Below are positions 21,046-32,757 of a DNA stretch of 64,000 nt, one piece after another (position 1 is the stretch's first letter; every line of letters starts with the position of its first letter). Under the pieces are notes generated by a model. The model worked only from the letters and a program-made list of their open reading frames with translations, made no database searches and was not told where the DNA came from. The DNA is from Bombyx mori. Its lineage: Eukaryota > Arthropoda > Insecta > Lepidoptera > Bombycidae. The translations under genes were made by a program, and so were the position numbers. Location of the stretch: contig NC_085117.1 in the NCBI RefSeq assembly GCF_030269925.1, positions 2,914,001 through 2,978,000 of the forward strand. The letters run 5' to 3'.

Positions 21046-21498
21046 GACAGATAAAGGGTTGAGAAAAAAAAACCTTTTTCTCATCTCGCTTAGGATTTCG
21101 AAGCGAATTTATAATGACGTTATCGGTTCTTGATACGCGTGCAAATCTTCAAGTTAATTTGACGTTTTCGAGTTATTGAAAAGTACCCTCTTTTTTGTTA
21201 AAAAAAATTACTCAAACTTAGACTTCGGCTTGAAACGACCCGGGATCGAAGCCTCAGCAGACTCGTTGAACGTCTAATCGAAAAACACGATAGGTAAACA
21301 TCCGAAAAGTAACAATTAGCAAAGTGCCGGAACACGGTACGTAACAAGTAAACAAAGTGATCGATCGTAACAATTCTTATCGCCGCGCCTTTATCACCCA
21401 ACCACGAGGGTCACCGTAGCGACTTCTAATATTTATTTTTGACGCACACCACAGTCGAACAATCGCTAAAGCGTTGCCGGTAACAAACAGTCAGCGTG
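21046..21498. other. no gene recognised
   Basis: Unassigned spacer. Confidence 0.5.
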
Positions 21499-22358
21499 CT
21501 TAGTGCGAGTTTTTAACGTTCCCGATAGCGTAAAAGTTAACTCAAATTTATATGCCTAAAAATTTATATACAGTCAAACCTGGATAAGAGAGAGTTCAAG
21601 GGAGCACAATCTCATTCTCGCTTAAAGAGGTTTCTCACTAACCCGAGTTTCTCGCTAATGCTCCCTCTGAATTTTAATTCGCGATTTTTCGGATTCAAAC
21701 GCATTCACTATTTTAAATTTATTATTTAATGACAGTACTTTAATTTTCCGTTTTGACATGATGCAGAACAAAACTTTTCTTTGCAATTGATTAACGATAA
21801 ACTGAGTAAGTCCGACAAACAGGACGGTACTCAGCCACACGTGTCCATTCGAAAAGAAAGCGATAAAATAACAATGTTATTTAGTTCCACGAAATAGAAT
21901 AGGTTCAATATTGACGAGAAAATAATTCAAAAAATTTGGTAGAAAGTTCCACAAAAGTTAACAATGAGTCATAAAATAACAGATGTTAAACTTGTAATTT
22001 GTTTTTTCATTTATTCCTCCTAAGTAATATAAATAAATAAAGCTCGACTCTCGCTTATAGAGGTATAGATAAGTAGCAGTCTCACTTACGGAGGTCCATG
22101 AGGGAAAAACGACTCTCTCTTACAGAGGTTTCTGTTTCTCTCTAATAGAGGTTTTTGGAGCTTAAAATGACGGGTCCTGGCTATTACTCTCACTTATAGA
22201 GTTTTCTCACTTATCCAGTTCTCACTTATCCAGGTTTGACTGTATATAGAACCGCGCCCCTAGCGGCAAACGTAGGCAAACGTTCCAACACCATACAAAT
22301 TTGAGTTAACTTTTACGCTATCGAGAACGTTAAGAAACTCGCACTAATAAGCACACAC
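21499..22358. mobile_element. TIR-MITE M1 split by a pogo-like element
   Basis: The left arm (GTGCTTAGTGCGAGTTTTTA to about 21568) and the right half (from ACCGCGCCCCTAGCGGCAAA at 22250 to TAAGCACACAC) are separated by 21571-22242. This dates M1 insertion before the pogo-like insertion. Confidence 0.8.
21571..22242 (-). mobile_element. pogo/Tigger-like DNA transposon, internally deleted
   Basis: 672-base element with inverted ends CAGTCAAACCTGGATAAG and CTTATCCAGGTTTGACTG, flanked by TA on both sides (21569-21570, 22243-22244), as expected for the Tc1/mariner-pogo superfamily. On the minus strand a short open stretch (21840-21655) contains MSKRKIKVLSLNNKFKIVNA, which resembles the N-terminal pipsqueak-type helix-turn-helix of pogo/CENP-B-like transposases. 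It ends soon after, with no DDE catalytic domain. The right end repeats the word GGATAAGTGAGAA. Non-autonomous remnant of an autonomous parent. Confidence 0.8.
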
Positions 22359-22887
22359 GTGTTGATTAATATTGTTAATGCAATCGTAAGTTTCGAAATG
22401 ACGCATCAGTTGGAACATTGTGTTGAAATAATAGTCCGGAATAGAATAAAACGGGGAAAAACCAAGAAAGTGATTTGCAAGAATAGAAAAATATATAAAG
22501 CAAAGACGGTGGCGTCACAAGATCAGTTTAAAGATTATGTTTACAATCTTTCAACACATCGGACCATATGATCTTCTGCTTATCTGACGTAATGTGGGGT
22601 CGAGGAGGCATAACCTCTTATGATGCTGCATAGGAATTTGGCGTGAGTTTTAGGACCGACCGCCTGTGGGAATCGTTGGCATAAGAGGGTAGCCAGAAAC
22701 GTTTCTTAACAGCCTTTTAGAGGACTTTTTGGAGGGAACGCGAGGAGTGAAGTCGTGTAATCTGTTTTATTTTGTCTATTTAGTGTTTCTTCAGGTTTTA
22801 ATGCGTAATAACGGTAGTTTATTAACTATTTAGTATCTGGGAATGTGCACAAATGTAGGAAAATGAAACAAAGCCGCTGAACGTAAC
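22359..22887. other. no gene recognised
   Basis: Unassigned spacer; a lysine-rich open frame at 22359-22571 has no family resemblance. Confidence 0.45.
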
Positions 22888-23045
22888 TTCTCGGGATCGG
22901 AAACGCGACCCACTGAGAAGATCCGGCGAGAAACTCCGTGGGCTGTGTCTGTGGGTTAATTCGCTCGTCGAGCCCTTCGTCGACGGGTCCGACGAGGACG
23001 GTGGCCGGTGCTTGTGGTACCTAAAAGCACTGTTAATGCATCCAT
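22888..23045 (-). mobile_element. Jockey-like LINE coding end and 3' region
   Basis: Minus-strand copy with CGGAAACGCGACCCACTGAG and the GACGAGGACGGTGGCCGGTG coding-end words. Confidence 0.65.
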
Positions 23046-23275
23046 TATCGCGTGAACGCTTAACAATGTTTGAAGACAAGTTTAAAAACCGATAACCACT
23101 TATCGGAGAACTGGGCGTCTCCTTTATCGCCGTTTACTTAGAGATCGATAATAATATACGGAATGAACGATAAAAATAATAATTTAATGAAACATTAAAA
23201 AGACAACTAACGCCATCTGTGGAGGGTTTATAACAAATCACAGACCGCGTGTTTAACACGTGGTTATATGAACGC

Positions 23276-23945
23276 ACCCGTCATGACTTACGCGAGTGTG
23301 GTGTTCGCTCACGCGGCCCGCACGCACATAGACACCCTTCAATCTCTACAATCCCGCTTTTGCAGGTTAGCCGTCGGAGCTCCGTGGTTCGTGAGGAACG
23401 TTGACCTACACGACGACCTGGGCCTCGAATCTATACAGAAATACATGAAGTCAGCGTCGGAACGGTACTTCGATAAGGCTATGCGTCATGATAATCGCCT
23501 TATCGTAGCCGCCGCTGACTACTCCCCGAATCCTGATCATGCAGGAGCCAGTCACCGTCGACGCCCTAGACACGTCCTTACGGATCCATCAGATCCAATA
23601 ACCTTCGCACTAGACGCCTTCAGCTCTAGGAGCAGGCTTAGGGACCTCGGTAACCGTACTCGTCGAACTCGACAAAGAGTTCGCCGTGCAACCTAACCCA
23701 TGAATCAGCTCGCTGAGTTTCTCGCCGGATCTTCTCAGCGGGTCGCGATTCCGATCCGGTAGTAGATTCATTCGCGAAGCAGCTGCTCTTGAGCTGTTAG
23801 GTCTCCTTCGGAGGCGCTCGGGTAGCTGTTAGCAAATCCCACCCCTCCTGGCTGAGCCTTTGCTCGCCCACCTGTCCTGGTGAAACTGGAAAGGCCTCCG
23901 GGCCACCAGTAATCATTCAATCATAAAAAAAAAAAAAAAAAAAAA
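23276..23945 (+). mobile_element. 5'-truncated Jockey-clade LINE with ORF2 C-terminus
   Basis: Contains the last ~139 codons of a LINE polyprotein (to a stop at 23694-23696): PVMTYASVVFAHAARTHIDT opens it, then LQSLQSRFCRLAVGAPWFVR, a block typical of the C-terminal part after the RT domain of Jockey-type elements, and a basic tail. A ~220-base 3' UTR and A-run at 23926-23945 follow. ATATGAACGC flanks both sides (23266-23275 and 23946-23955) as a 10-base target duplication, so the apparent ATG at 23268 is flanking DNA, not the element's own start. The copy is young enough to keep an open frame but lacks the RT and endonuclease domains. Confidence 0.85.
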
Positions 23946-23955
23946 ATATGAACGC

Positions 23956-24464
23956 GATCGTATATTGCGACACTCACGCTAATAAGAGTTTGAGCATGTT
24001 TGCAAATTTAGATATTTAGAATCATCCAGCTATGCGCGACTATGTTCATTATAACCAGCTATCAAGAATTAGCTTCGATATTGTCGACGCAACACTTGTT
24101 CAGTTGGGCTTAGAGTGAGTTCTAAGGTCTCAATTTTTACAGTACAGGGTCGTTTTCGATTTTGCGGCCAAAATAAGTAATGATTTCATGAATTTAAACT
24201 TAGTCTAATTTTCATTTATTTTTTGTATTTAAGCGTGTTCTGAATATAAAAAATGCTTCATCACAATCAAGTCAATCACTCACTTATTGATAATATTATA
24301 AAATATTTCATTTATATTTTACATTTTACGCATTTGATAACGCCAACACGGATGACAATTTAAATAGGAACTTTTTTTAAAAGCTTAGTAATCGAACTTC
24401 TTTTTTATATTTACTAGTGCTTAGGATATTTTGATTACTGCGTAAATACGTAGGGTGTTCTGAG
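23956..24464. other. no gene recognised
   Basis: AT-rich spacer. Confidence 0.5.
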
Positions 24465-24622
24465 TTTTTTAACGTTCTCGATAGCGTTAAAGTTAACTCA
24501 AATTTGTATGGAGTTGAAACTATTGCTTACGTTGGCCGCTAGAGGCGCTGTTCCAACTGCATACAAATTAGAGTTAACTTTTACGCTATCGAGAGCGTTA
24601 AAAAACTCGCACTAAGCACACC
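24465..24622. mobile_element. TIR-MITE M1, complete copy
   Basis: Left arm GAGTTTTTTAACGTTCTCGA, centre CTAGAGGCGCTGTTCCAACT (centre inverted relative to most copies), right arm ending TCGCACTAAGCACAC. Confidence 0.8.
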
Positions 24623-24702
24623 GAAAAAGAAGCAAAATTACGAAATTAGCGTATTAATAATTGGCGGTAGGGTCTAATGTTGCTCTGCACGTCGTGAAGT
24701 AA

Positions 24703-24788
24703 AAGGCTATTTGGTCTAAACGACATTTATCTTTGTAATTAAAGATCCGTTTTATTTGGTATTAGTATTAACAATTCGATATTTTTAA
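24703..24788. mobile_element. TIR-MITE M2, left end only
   Basis: AAAGGCTATTTGGTCTAAAC to TTTTTAATTGA, then cut at the SINE tail that follows directly. Confidence 0.65.
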
Positions 24789-25010
24789 TTGAGCTCACAG
24801 CCCACCTGGTGTTAAGTGGTTACTGGAGCCCATAGACATCTACAACGTAAATGCCGCCACCCACCTTGAGATACGAGTTCTAAGGTCTCAGTATAGTTAT
24901 AACGACTGCTCCGCCCTTCAAGCCGAAACGCATTACTGCTTCACGGCAGAAACAGGCAGGGCGGTGGTACCTATCCGTGCGGGCTCACAAGAGGTCCTAC
25001 CACCAGTAAA
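24789..25010 (-). mobile_element. Bm1-like SINE tail
   Basis: Minus-strand tail, GAGCTCACAGCCCACCTGGT to GGTCCTACCACCAGTAAA; its own A-run is missing at the junction with M2. Confidence 0.7.
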
Positions 25011-25119
25011 TATTATCGTATTGTTGATTATAAAAATAAAATGGCAGTTTTTTTTCTACTTACTTGACACTTATTGTTATATTTTGGGTAATTCACACCT
25101 TTCATAACTTTACAAATTA

Positions 25120-25544
25120 CTAGAGGTCCCGCAGTAGTCGAAATTCGACTATAATTAATTGGAATTGTAAGTTTGTACACTATTATGATTGTATTTTATA
25201 TTTCTATAATCACAAATTTCGCCAAGACTACACTATACAAAATATTAACAAAGACAAACAATATTAAAATTTTATCTATTCTCAATTTGACAACAGACTT
25301 CAAGAACAAAAGTTTGACAATAAATAGTATGCATGCGTGTGTGCGTCAAATACATGGTATGTAGTGTGTGTAATGTTTTCTTTATTGATTTAATGTATCT
25401 TTTATGCATTATTTAAATAAAAAATTAGGATTGTGCACTTCTTCTCTATATTCTCTATAAGTGTGGAAAATTTCATACTTCTCCGTCCGCGCAATTTTCG
25501 TAAAAAGAGATACGAAGTTTTTGCTTCACGTATTAATATATAGA
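25120..25544 (-). mobile_element. Helitron subfamily A, copy on minus strand
   Basis: Read on the minus strand it begins TCTATATATTAATACGTGAA (25544 down) and ends ...GGGACCTCTAG (25120), with the hairpin AGTCGAA/TTTCGACT about a dozen bases before the CTAG end. The plus-strand flanks are A and T. These are the defining Helitron features. No Rep/helicase coding: non-autonomous. Confidence 0.85.
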
Positions 25545-25676
25545 TATAGCTAATGTGTTAATCTGATGTGTAAGCTATATTATTGTAAAGTTTCATCAAA
25601 ATCCGTTCAGTAGTTTTTGCGTGAAGAAGTAACAGACAAACATACATCCATACATTCTTACAAACTTTCGCGTTTA

Positions 25677-26090
25677 TCTATATATTAATACGTGAAGAAA
25701 AAACTTTGTATCCCTTTTTACGAAAATTGCGCGGACGGAGGAGTATGAAACTTTCCACACTTATAGAGAATATAGAGAAGAAGCGCACAATGCTAATATT
25801 TTTTTAAAATAATGCATTAAAGATACATTAAATCAATAAAGAAAACATTACACACACTACATACCATGTATTTGACGCACACACGCATGCATACTATTTA
25901 TTGTCAAACTTTTGTTCTTGACGTCTGTTGTCAAATTGAGAATAGAATAAATATTGTTTGTCTTTATTAATATTTTTAGTAGCCTTGGCGAAATTTGTGA
26001 TTATAGAAGTATAAAATACAACCATAATAGTGTACAAACTTACAATTCCAATTAATTATAGTCGAATTTCGACTACTGCGGGACCTCTAG
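25677..26090 (+). mobile_element. Helitron subfamily A, copy on plus strand
   Basis: Starts TCTATATATTAATACGTGAA, ends CGGGACCTCTAG, and is flanked by A at 25676 and T at 26091. Nearly identical to the minus-strand copy 132 bases away, so the pair forms an inverted repeat with arms of ~415-425 bases. Confidence 0.85.
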
Positions 26091-26559
26091 TAATATTAAT
26101 AGGATTACTTACGCCCTTGCATTTTGATGACACTTACATAGCCAGAGGCGAGCATTTACGAAAGAAAAATATATATATATAAAATTTAATTATCACTCAC
26201 CTCATTCGATGTGTTAGTATAGTTAGTGTGGCATCGGATATTAATTTTACAAGGTCGTGTATGTTGCGAACTGTATTATAAATGCGTGGACATTTTGTGA
26301 AATGACCACACGAATGACAGACGCTTGAAAGTTACTCAGCGATTTCCTGACATCGTCATTATGAGATATCGATCTCGTAATGTACCGGTGAGATTTTTAT
26401 GGTTGGGTGGGTGTGAGGACCTAACCATCAGTGGCTCTTAGGGGCTATTTCGGTTTCAAGGGGAGGGCGGAAAGCAGAGCATGATATTATTACAATGAAT
26501 ATATCGTAAAGGGAAAGGTTAAGTTAGTTTAAGGTATTGTTTGGGTGAATTTGCTAATT
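26091..26559. other. no gene recognised
   Basis: Unassigned spacer. Confidence 0.5.
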
Positions 26560-26750
26560 AAAGATCCGTTTTATTTAGTATTAACATCAACAGTTCGATG
26601 TTTTTAATAGAACTTCAATCAACTTTAGTCCGTTCAAATAGCTGATGATTTTTCTTTTGTTATATTTTTTTCAAACTTTAAACTTCCAATGGCTCTCCTG
26701 TAAAATTGCCAAAACATCGCTTAAGCCAAATAGCCGTGCACCTCCTAGCC
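26560..26750. mobile_element. TIR-MITE M2, one terminus lost
   Basis: Interior from AATTAAAGATCCGTTTTATT to the right terminus CATCGCTTAAGCCAAATAGC; the left terminal repeat is missing. Confidence 0.65.
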
Positions 26751-26999
26751 GTAGAAAAATGGTAAACTTCAATTAAAGTCTACACGCGCACAACTATCTA
26801 CAACAAAACGAACACACAGACCGATCAGTCAATTCGTCACGAACGGTGAAAACAATAATGAAGATATTGCAAATAATATATCAGACATACACGAAGACCA
26901 ATTCTTCCTGTTACATGGAGACCTTGAGAGGCACCGGGCACGTTACGAAATCTTTCCGAAGTTTGACTTCTCTCGACGCGTTTCCATCAACCACAGTGC

Positions 27000-27088
27000 G
27001 CTTAGTGAGAGTTTTTTAACGTTCTCGATAGCGTAAAAGTTAACTCAAATTTGTATGCAGTTGGAACAGCGCCCCTAGCGGCACATGA
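27000..27088. mobile_element. TIR-MITE M1, left half
   Basis: GTGCGCTTAGTGAGAGTTTT to AACAGCGCCCCTAGCGGCAC, then broken by a SINE fragment. Confidence 0.7.
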
Positions 27089-27089
27089 A

Positions 27090-27286
27090 GGGAACTTTTT
27101 TTATATAGCCTTGATGGGTCGCCGAGCTCACCTGGTGTTAGGTGGTAACCGCAACCCATAGACAGTACAACGGCCGGCCCACCCTTTAAACCGCAACGCA
27201 TTACTGCTTCACGGCAGAAATGGGTGGGGTGGTGATACCTATCCGTGCAGTCTCATAAGACGTCCTACCTACCACCAGTACATATA
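27090..27286 (-). mobile_element. Bm1-like SINE tail, internally deleted
   Basis: Minus-strand tail lacking the CACCTTGAGATATAAG block between the two halves. Confidence 0.65.
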
Positions 27287-27464
27287 TACATGATGGTGGC
27301 AAAATTAAATAGTTAAATATCGAATCCGAATGCTGTTGTATTTTTTATAAGGTTACGTGGGTAGGCGAGTTTAATACACAGCGTAATACATTACGGGCAA
27401 CTGGGTTTAGCACGCAATCAATTCTACGTCCTTGGAACCTAATATAACGTCATCAATCATCGTT

Positions 27465-27930
27465 CTTATGCCCTTCTCCCAGTCACCTGGGCTCGGCGCA
27501 ACATGTTTTCTCCTTCCATACTCCTCTATCATATACAATTTCTTCGCTCACTCCCGTCTTACACGTATCGTCTTTCACGCAATCCATTCATCACTTCTTA
27601 GGTCTACCTCTTCTTCTATCTCCTTGCACATTCATAGTTATAAATATAAAAAAAAAACCTATTATTTAAAAAAAAGACATGCCCGCTGAGTATCTTGCCA
27701 GTTCTCCTCAGGACGGAGGCTAGTTTTTGTGAATTGAAGGTAGTTCTTTTTGACGTTCAAAAAGTATGTACTTTCATTTATGTTGAATGTTTTTTTTTTT
27801 ATTTGATATTATTTGACTAACACTCTCTTACTAACCTCATTCTCATTTCGTCTCATCACATGTCCATACCATCCCAGACGCGCACTTCTCAAGTTTTCTG
27901 TCACAGGTGCCACTTTCAGACTTCCTCTAG
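27465..27930 (-). mobile_element. diverged RTE-like LINE coding remnant
   Basis: The minus strand resembles the C-terminal coding part of the RTE-like family. Pieces lie at 27465-27620 and 27818-27900 (plus-strand words CTCATCACATGTCCATACCA); frameshifts and an AT-rich interruption separate them. Confidence 0.45.
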
Positions 27931-28204
27931 TAACGACACCAAATACCTACTCACGATAATGAACAGAGACAACTTATAACCAAATTACATTAGTATAGCG
28001 GAGCACTGATTAATCGTCCGAGATTTATTGTAAGCACCTCACCTCCGCCCCGCTTCGACCTAATTTGCGTAATGTTTTTGCGCAGCACGCAATCGACAAT
28101 AAACAAAATTTATTTATGACGTACTTATCACGATTTTTAGGTGAAGCCATTCCTTTCGGTTATCCCAGTGTCCTGAAAAACTGTCTTTCTATAGCACACT
28201 ATCA

Positions 28205-28393
28205 GTGTCTCCACCGAGTTTCTCGCTGGATCCTCTCAGTTGGTCGCGGTTCCGATCCGGTGGTAGATTCTGCCAAGCACTGATCTTGCTAGGGTTAGTG
28301 TTAGCAACGACATCAGATTTGAGCCCCGTGAGCTCACCTACTAATTAAGGCTACTCTGAAATGGTCTCTCAAGACCATCAGCCTAGGTAGGGG
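28205..28393 (+). mobile_element. Jockey-like LINE 3' end
   Basis: CACCGAGTTTCTCGCTGGAT to CAGCCTAGGTAGGGG and an A-run. Confidence 0.7.
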
Positions 28394-28604
28394 AAAAAAT
28401 ATATCAGTGGTAACTCCCAAAAACTGACAAAAGAAACATCCTACCCTCCTAACATCCTAACATCCTACCCTCAGTCTACACGTGAATTGAAAATAGTGTT
28501 AAGAACTTATTCAAGAAAAGTATTTTTAATTTCAAACGAATCTCATTTGTAATCAGCCGACGCACGGGTTCAATATATTCTCTACATTATACATTGCGGG
28601 TTCA

Positions 28605-29234
28605 TCTATATATTAATACGTGAAGCAAAAACTTTGTGTCGCTTTTTACGAAAATTGCGCGGACGGAGGAGTATGAAATTTTCCATACTTATAAAGGATA
28701 TAGAGAAGAAGTGTCGGATCTTCTCAGCGGGTCGCGATTCCGATCCGGTAGTAGATTCATTCGCGAAGCAGCTACTCTTGAGTTGTTAGGTCTCCTTCGG
28801 AGGCGCTCGGGTAGCTGTTAGCAAATCCCACCCCTCCTGGCTGAGCCTTTGCTCGCCCACCTGTCCTGGTGAAACTGGAAAGGCCTCCGGGCCACCAGTA
28901 ATCCTTCAATCATAAAAAAAAAGAAAAAAAGAAGAAGTGCACAATGCTTTTTTTTTTTTTTAATAATGCATAAAAGATACATTTAATCAATAAAGAAAAC
29001 ATTACACACACTACATACCATGTATTTGACGCACACACGCATGCATACTATTTATTGTCAAACTTTTGTTCTTGACGTCTGTTGTCAAATTGAGATTAAA
29101 TATTGTTTGTCTTTGTTAATATTTTTTATAGTGTAGTTTTGGCGAAATTTGTGATTATAGAAGTATAAAATATAATCATAATAGTGTACAAGCTACAATT
29201 CCAATTAATTATAGTCGAATTTCGACTACTGAGG
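28605..29234 (+). mobile_element. Helitron subfamily A, interrupted copy
   Basis: Begins TCTATATATTAATACGTGAA after an A, ends CCCCTCTAG before a T, with the same subterminal hairpin as the pair at 25.1-26.1 kb. It is larger only because 28714-28930 is inserted. Confidence 0.85.
28714..28930 (+). mobile_element. Jockey-like LINE 3' end inserted in the Helitron
   Basis: Nearly identical to the 3' UTR of the element at 23276-23945, ends in an A-rich tail, and is flanked by GAAGAAGTG on both sides (28705-28713 and 28931-28939). A recent insertion of the same subfamily. Confidence 0.85.
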
Positions 29235-29539
29235 TCCCCTCTAGTTACTTTAAAACGACGATTATAATTGATACGAAATGTTTATTTTCTGTTTAGACGA
29301 AGTTGCAATTGAATACGCTAAGAGAACACGGAAGGTAACATCTTTCACATTGTAGATTAATTCGTATGAAAACAGAAATGTATTATTTATTGAACGATCC
29401 TCACCTTGACCTACAAGCTTTGCGAGCGATACACGATCGAATCGTGTATTCGCCGTTCCGGCCCAGACAGACTTCAGACTCTAAATGAGATCAATGCATC
29501 AACTACGGTCAATAAGTTTTGGAGATTTTAAGGCGAATC

Positions 29540-29690
29540 AATTGTCGCCGAGTTAGTCGCCGATTCTACTCAGCGGGTCGCGGTTCCAATCCGGTGGTAA
29601 ATTCTGCGAAGTAATACTATTTCTAGGGCTAGTATTAGCAACGTCGTCAAGTTAGAGCCCCGTGAGCTCACCTATCCGTACGCGCGTACC
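29540..29690 (+). mobile_element. Jockey-like LINE 3' end
   Basis: TCTACTCAGCGGGTCGCGGT to GAGCCCCGTGAGCTCACCTA, without a poly(A). Confidence 0.65.
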
Positions 29691-30737
29691 TCCAATGGCC
29701 CCTTTAAGCTACCAACCTTCACTACTAATTCCAAGATATGGGATCTAAACCATGATAATACACGAATATTTGTCGACGAATAACCCCTTAGAAGCATATT
29801 GTATTTGATATCACCAACGACTGTAACGGACGGAGAGCTAATTATTTAGAGTTAAAGACAAGCAAGAATTTCTCTTATGCACTACGGGTACCACAAATGC
29901 ACTTACCTTATACGAAAATGAGCATCCACCGAGCCACCTAACGCCAAAAGTCTATTTAATATAAACAAAACCCTGCCCTCCCAAAGCCCTGACTCGGGAA
30001 TACATACCTGAACCTCATAACGCACTATGGCAAACAAAAGCACTACCCGATATAACAAAGAGGCCATTTAAACTACGTTTCCTTTCATCGCAAAGCTTAA
30101 GACGAGTAAAACTGTAATCAGAAACACGAGAAACAATACCGTTGAGTGAAGAAAAGCTCTGGCACAAAGGACCATCTATGAGTAGATACGTTTTTTTTTT
30201 GTTGCTTAAGACTTAGAATGAGACTTACACAACTACGTATGTATATTATTTACGATGCCAATAATAATTATGGCCAAAACGTCTTAAAAATCTCCCGCCT
30301 AACGGACGCACGGGCCTGTTGCCAGATTTTGCATAACAAACGGCATAGAAATCCACGCTTCAAGAATCTGAAAAGCCGGACATACTATTGTCAATTGCGC
30401 AAGAACGAATGGATCAACATTCAGCTATACTTTCAGAGATTGTGGCGTTACAAAGACAACCATTCAAGTTCTTTCAAGCCAGCTACGGTTCGTGGCCGTG
30501 TCGGACCAAGCGTCAGATTCTTTTAAGGTAGACTGACCAGATCGTGGCTGCATTTCCCTTTAAACGTAACACCGGACGCGCATCCGGAAGGAAGTAGCGG
30601 AGCAGTCTTGTAAAACCCATTACAGAAAACATGAGCCCTTCACTGGTTATTCTGTCAAGAGTGTAGCGACAGAGAATATTTGCAAGTTTGACAAAGCCAA
30701 TCCCAAGCTGAATGTCTTTTCCCATCGAGATACGAGA
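29691..30737. other. no gene recognised
   Basis: About 1 kb of unassigned sequence. A 102-codon open frame at 30218-30526 is rich in Asn/Arg/Tyr but has no recognised motif or splice context. Confidence 0.45.
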
Positions 30738-31000
30738 TTGTGAATTGTTCGGAGGCGGCTATTTCAGCTTCACTATAACGTGTAGGTGAGCTCACAGGGC
30801 TCCAACTGGAAGTGTTGCTAGCACTGGCTCTTTTGCAAGAGCAGTGTTTCGCAGAATCTGCCGCCGGATCGGAACGCGACCCTCTGAAAAGACCCGGCGA
30901 AAAACTTAGTGGGCTCTACCTATGGGTTATTTTACTCGTCGAGCCCTTCGTCGCAAGCGACGGGTTCGGCGAAGACGGGGACCGGGGTAGGCATTGAGTC
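30738..31000 (-). mobile_element. Jockey-like LINE coding end and 3' region
   Basis: Minus-strand copy from GTAGGTGAGCTCACAGGGCT to the CGAGCCCTTCGTCGCAAGCG coding-end block. Confidence 0.7.
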
Positions 31001-31458
31001 AGTGAGTTCACTATCAGGCCTTTTCAAGTGTTCTTGTCTATTTATACTACCATGTTTACTATTAAATCGACTAGAGTTCGAGTACAATCCCTGTTTCAAC
31101 AGAAACATTAAGATGAGAAAGATGTCAATCATTATACCGTACGGGCTAGCGGAATGTATCGGAAACGGGTCGTCAGCTACCTTCCAAGGTCAGTCGGTCT
31201 AGCGTGATCCTACGCATTTACGTGACTTGCTGACGAGTGGACCACGCACGTTCCCTAGGACACCAGCTCACTGTCATATTACCGGACGTGATACCCTACT
31301 ATTCATTACTCGTTACTTGTACGATGGTGGTGGAAACGTTCACCAATATTTTACTACAGCTTTGTAATCTTGAATGCATTACGGGAGAAAAGAAAGCGGA
31401 CATTAATACGCAACCAATCAATACTTTATTTTTCTATCATGACGCCATTTATTTATAG
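31001..31458. other. no gene recognised
   Basis: Unassigned spacer. Confidence 0.5.
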
Positions 31459-31570
31459 TAGAGAAGTTTGAGTGTTGAGATGAGGGCTGATAGAAGAGAA
31501 TGGAATAGAAAAATTCACCGTTCCGACCCCACCTAGCGGGATGAGGCGGAGACAAAGAAGAAGATGCCAT
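31459..31570 (+). mobile_element. RTE-like LINE 3' end
   Basis: GAGTGTTGAGATGAGGGCTG, then GACCCCACCTAGCGGGATGA and an AAGAAGAAG tail. Same family as 4868-5080. Confidence 0.6.
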
Positions 31571-31927
31571 TTATTTATTATAGATACATAGAGACCATTT
31601 ACTTATGCTGTGAAATACAAACGAAAACGCCTCAGTTTGTTATAAATCAACAGCATCATCAGAGAATCCCTTTTCGCTCTCAATAGCCTCTCTATCTTCT
31701 CTCGACATTGAAGACCAATTTTCATGACACTTAACTGATATCTACGTAAAATCATATACGCATTCACATATGATACATACAGAAATCATTGATGTCTCCG
31801 TTACTTTGGTCGTGTTAGTTCGACCATAATTATAACTCACTAACGCTTCTCAAATTGCGTACATCTCGCAAAGAATCCACGGCCAACAATCGCAGATTCT
31901 CCAAAAAGCTATCTCGTGGGATCTGGG

Positions 31928-32070
31928 ACACGAGTTCTATGCCTCAGTTTTTAGAGTACAACGACTGCCCAAACCTTCGAACCTTGCATTGCTGCTTCAC
32001 AGCAGAAACCCGACAAGTGGTGGTACCTATCTCTACAGGTACACGAGGCGCCCTACGACCAGTAATTGCG
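31928..32070 (-). repeat. decayed Bm1-like SINE tail
   Basis: Minus-strand tail words (CTCAGTTTTTAGAGTACAAC, GCTGCTTCACAGCAGAAACC, ACCAGTAATTGCGCA) with many changes. Confidence 0.5.
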
Positions 32071-32518
32071 CAGCGAACTACGAAACGCAATACTCCACCA
32101 CTTCTATGAACTCAAAAACCAAACGATCGGTCATAAGGCCATCCACACCGCAGATTCTGCTGAAGACAATTATCCCCTGTAACTGCATTACCCCAATACG
32201 CCAAAGACAATTATAAATCTATTTATAAACGAAAACAATTTACACGCATAACGTAATTAAAACATGTATGAGCTAAACGAACGGTTAAGAATAACGTTTG
32301 GCTCGGGTCCAACCTGATTAGGCGTGACGGTTTGTCTTCATTAAACAGGTCCCCAGCGTCGTCGGTTATGTTCTCTTCGATTTGTGTGGCCGAAGATTCA
32401 AAGGTATTGGAGATTCTGGTCTGGTTTGACACGGCCCACGACCAGCGCCTTCTCGGGAGGAAGAATTACCAACGGACATACGTACGTAAGGTATTATATC
32501 GCGGGGTCAAATGCGGTT

Positions 32519-32757
32519 TGAGCTACATTTTTGAAACTTTACAGGAGAGCCATTTAAAGCTTAAGCATTTGGAAAAAGTATCATAACAAACAAAAACTTC
32601 TTCAGCTATTTGAATGGAGTAAACTTAATTGAAATTCAATTAAAAATATCTAACTGTTGATGTTAATACCCAATAACATGGACCTTTAATTACAAAGATA
32701 TATGTCGCGTATTAAGCGAAATATTGCCTCAACTAAATAAACCTTTTACCCCTCGAT
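32519..32757. mobile_element. TIR-MITE M2, diverged copy
   Basis: Interior CATTTGGAAAAAGTATCATA and CTTCAGCTATTTGAATGGAG match 7912-8165. The termini are decayed. Confidence 0.65.

Noticed and set aside
25120..26090. A single large foldback (TIR) transposon
   Set aside because: Each arm has its own TC start, CTAG end, subterminal hairpin and A/T flanks, which fits two Helitrons better than one TIR element.
30218..30526. 102-codon plus-strand open frame
   Set aside because: No motif, splice signal, poly(A) signal or paralogue seen; length is within chance range for this composition.
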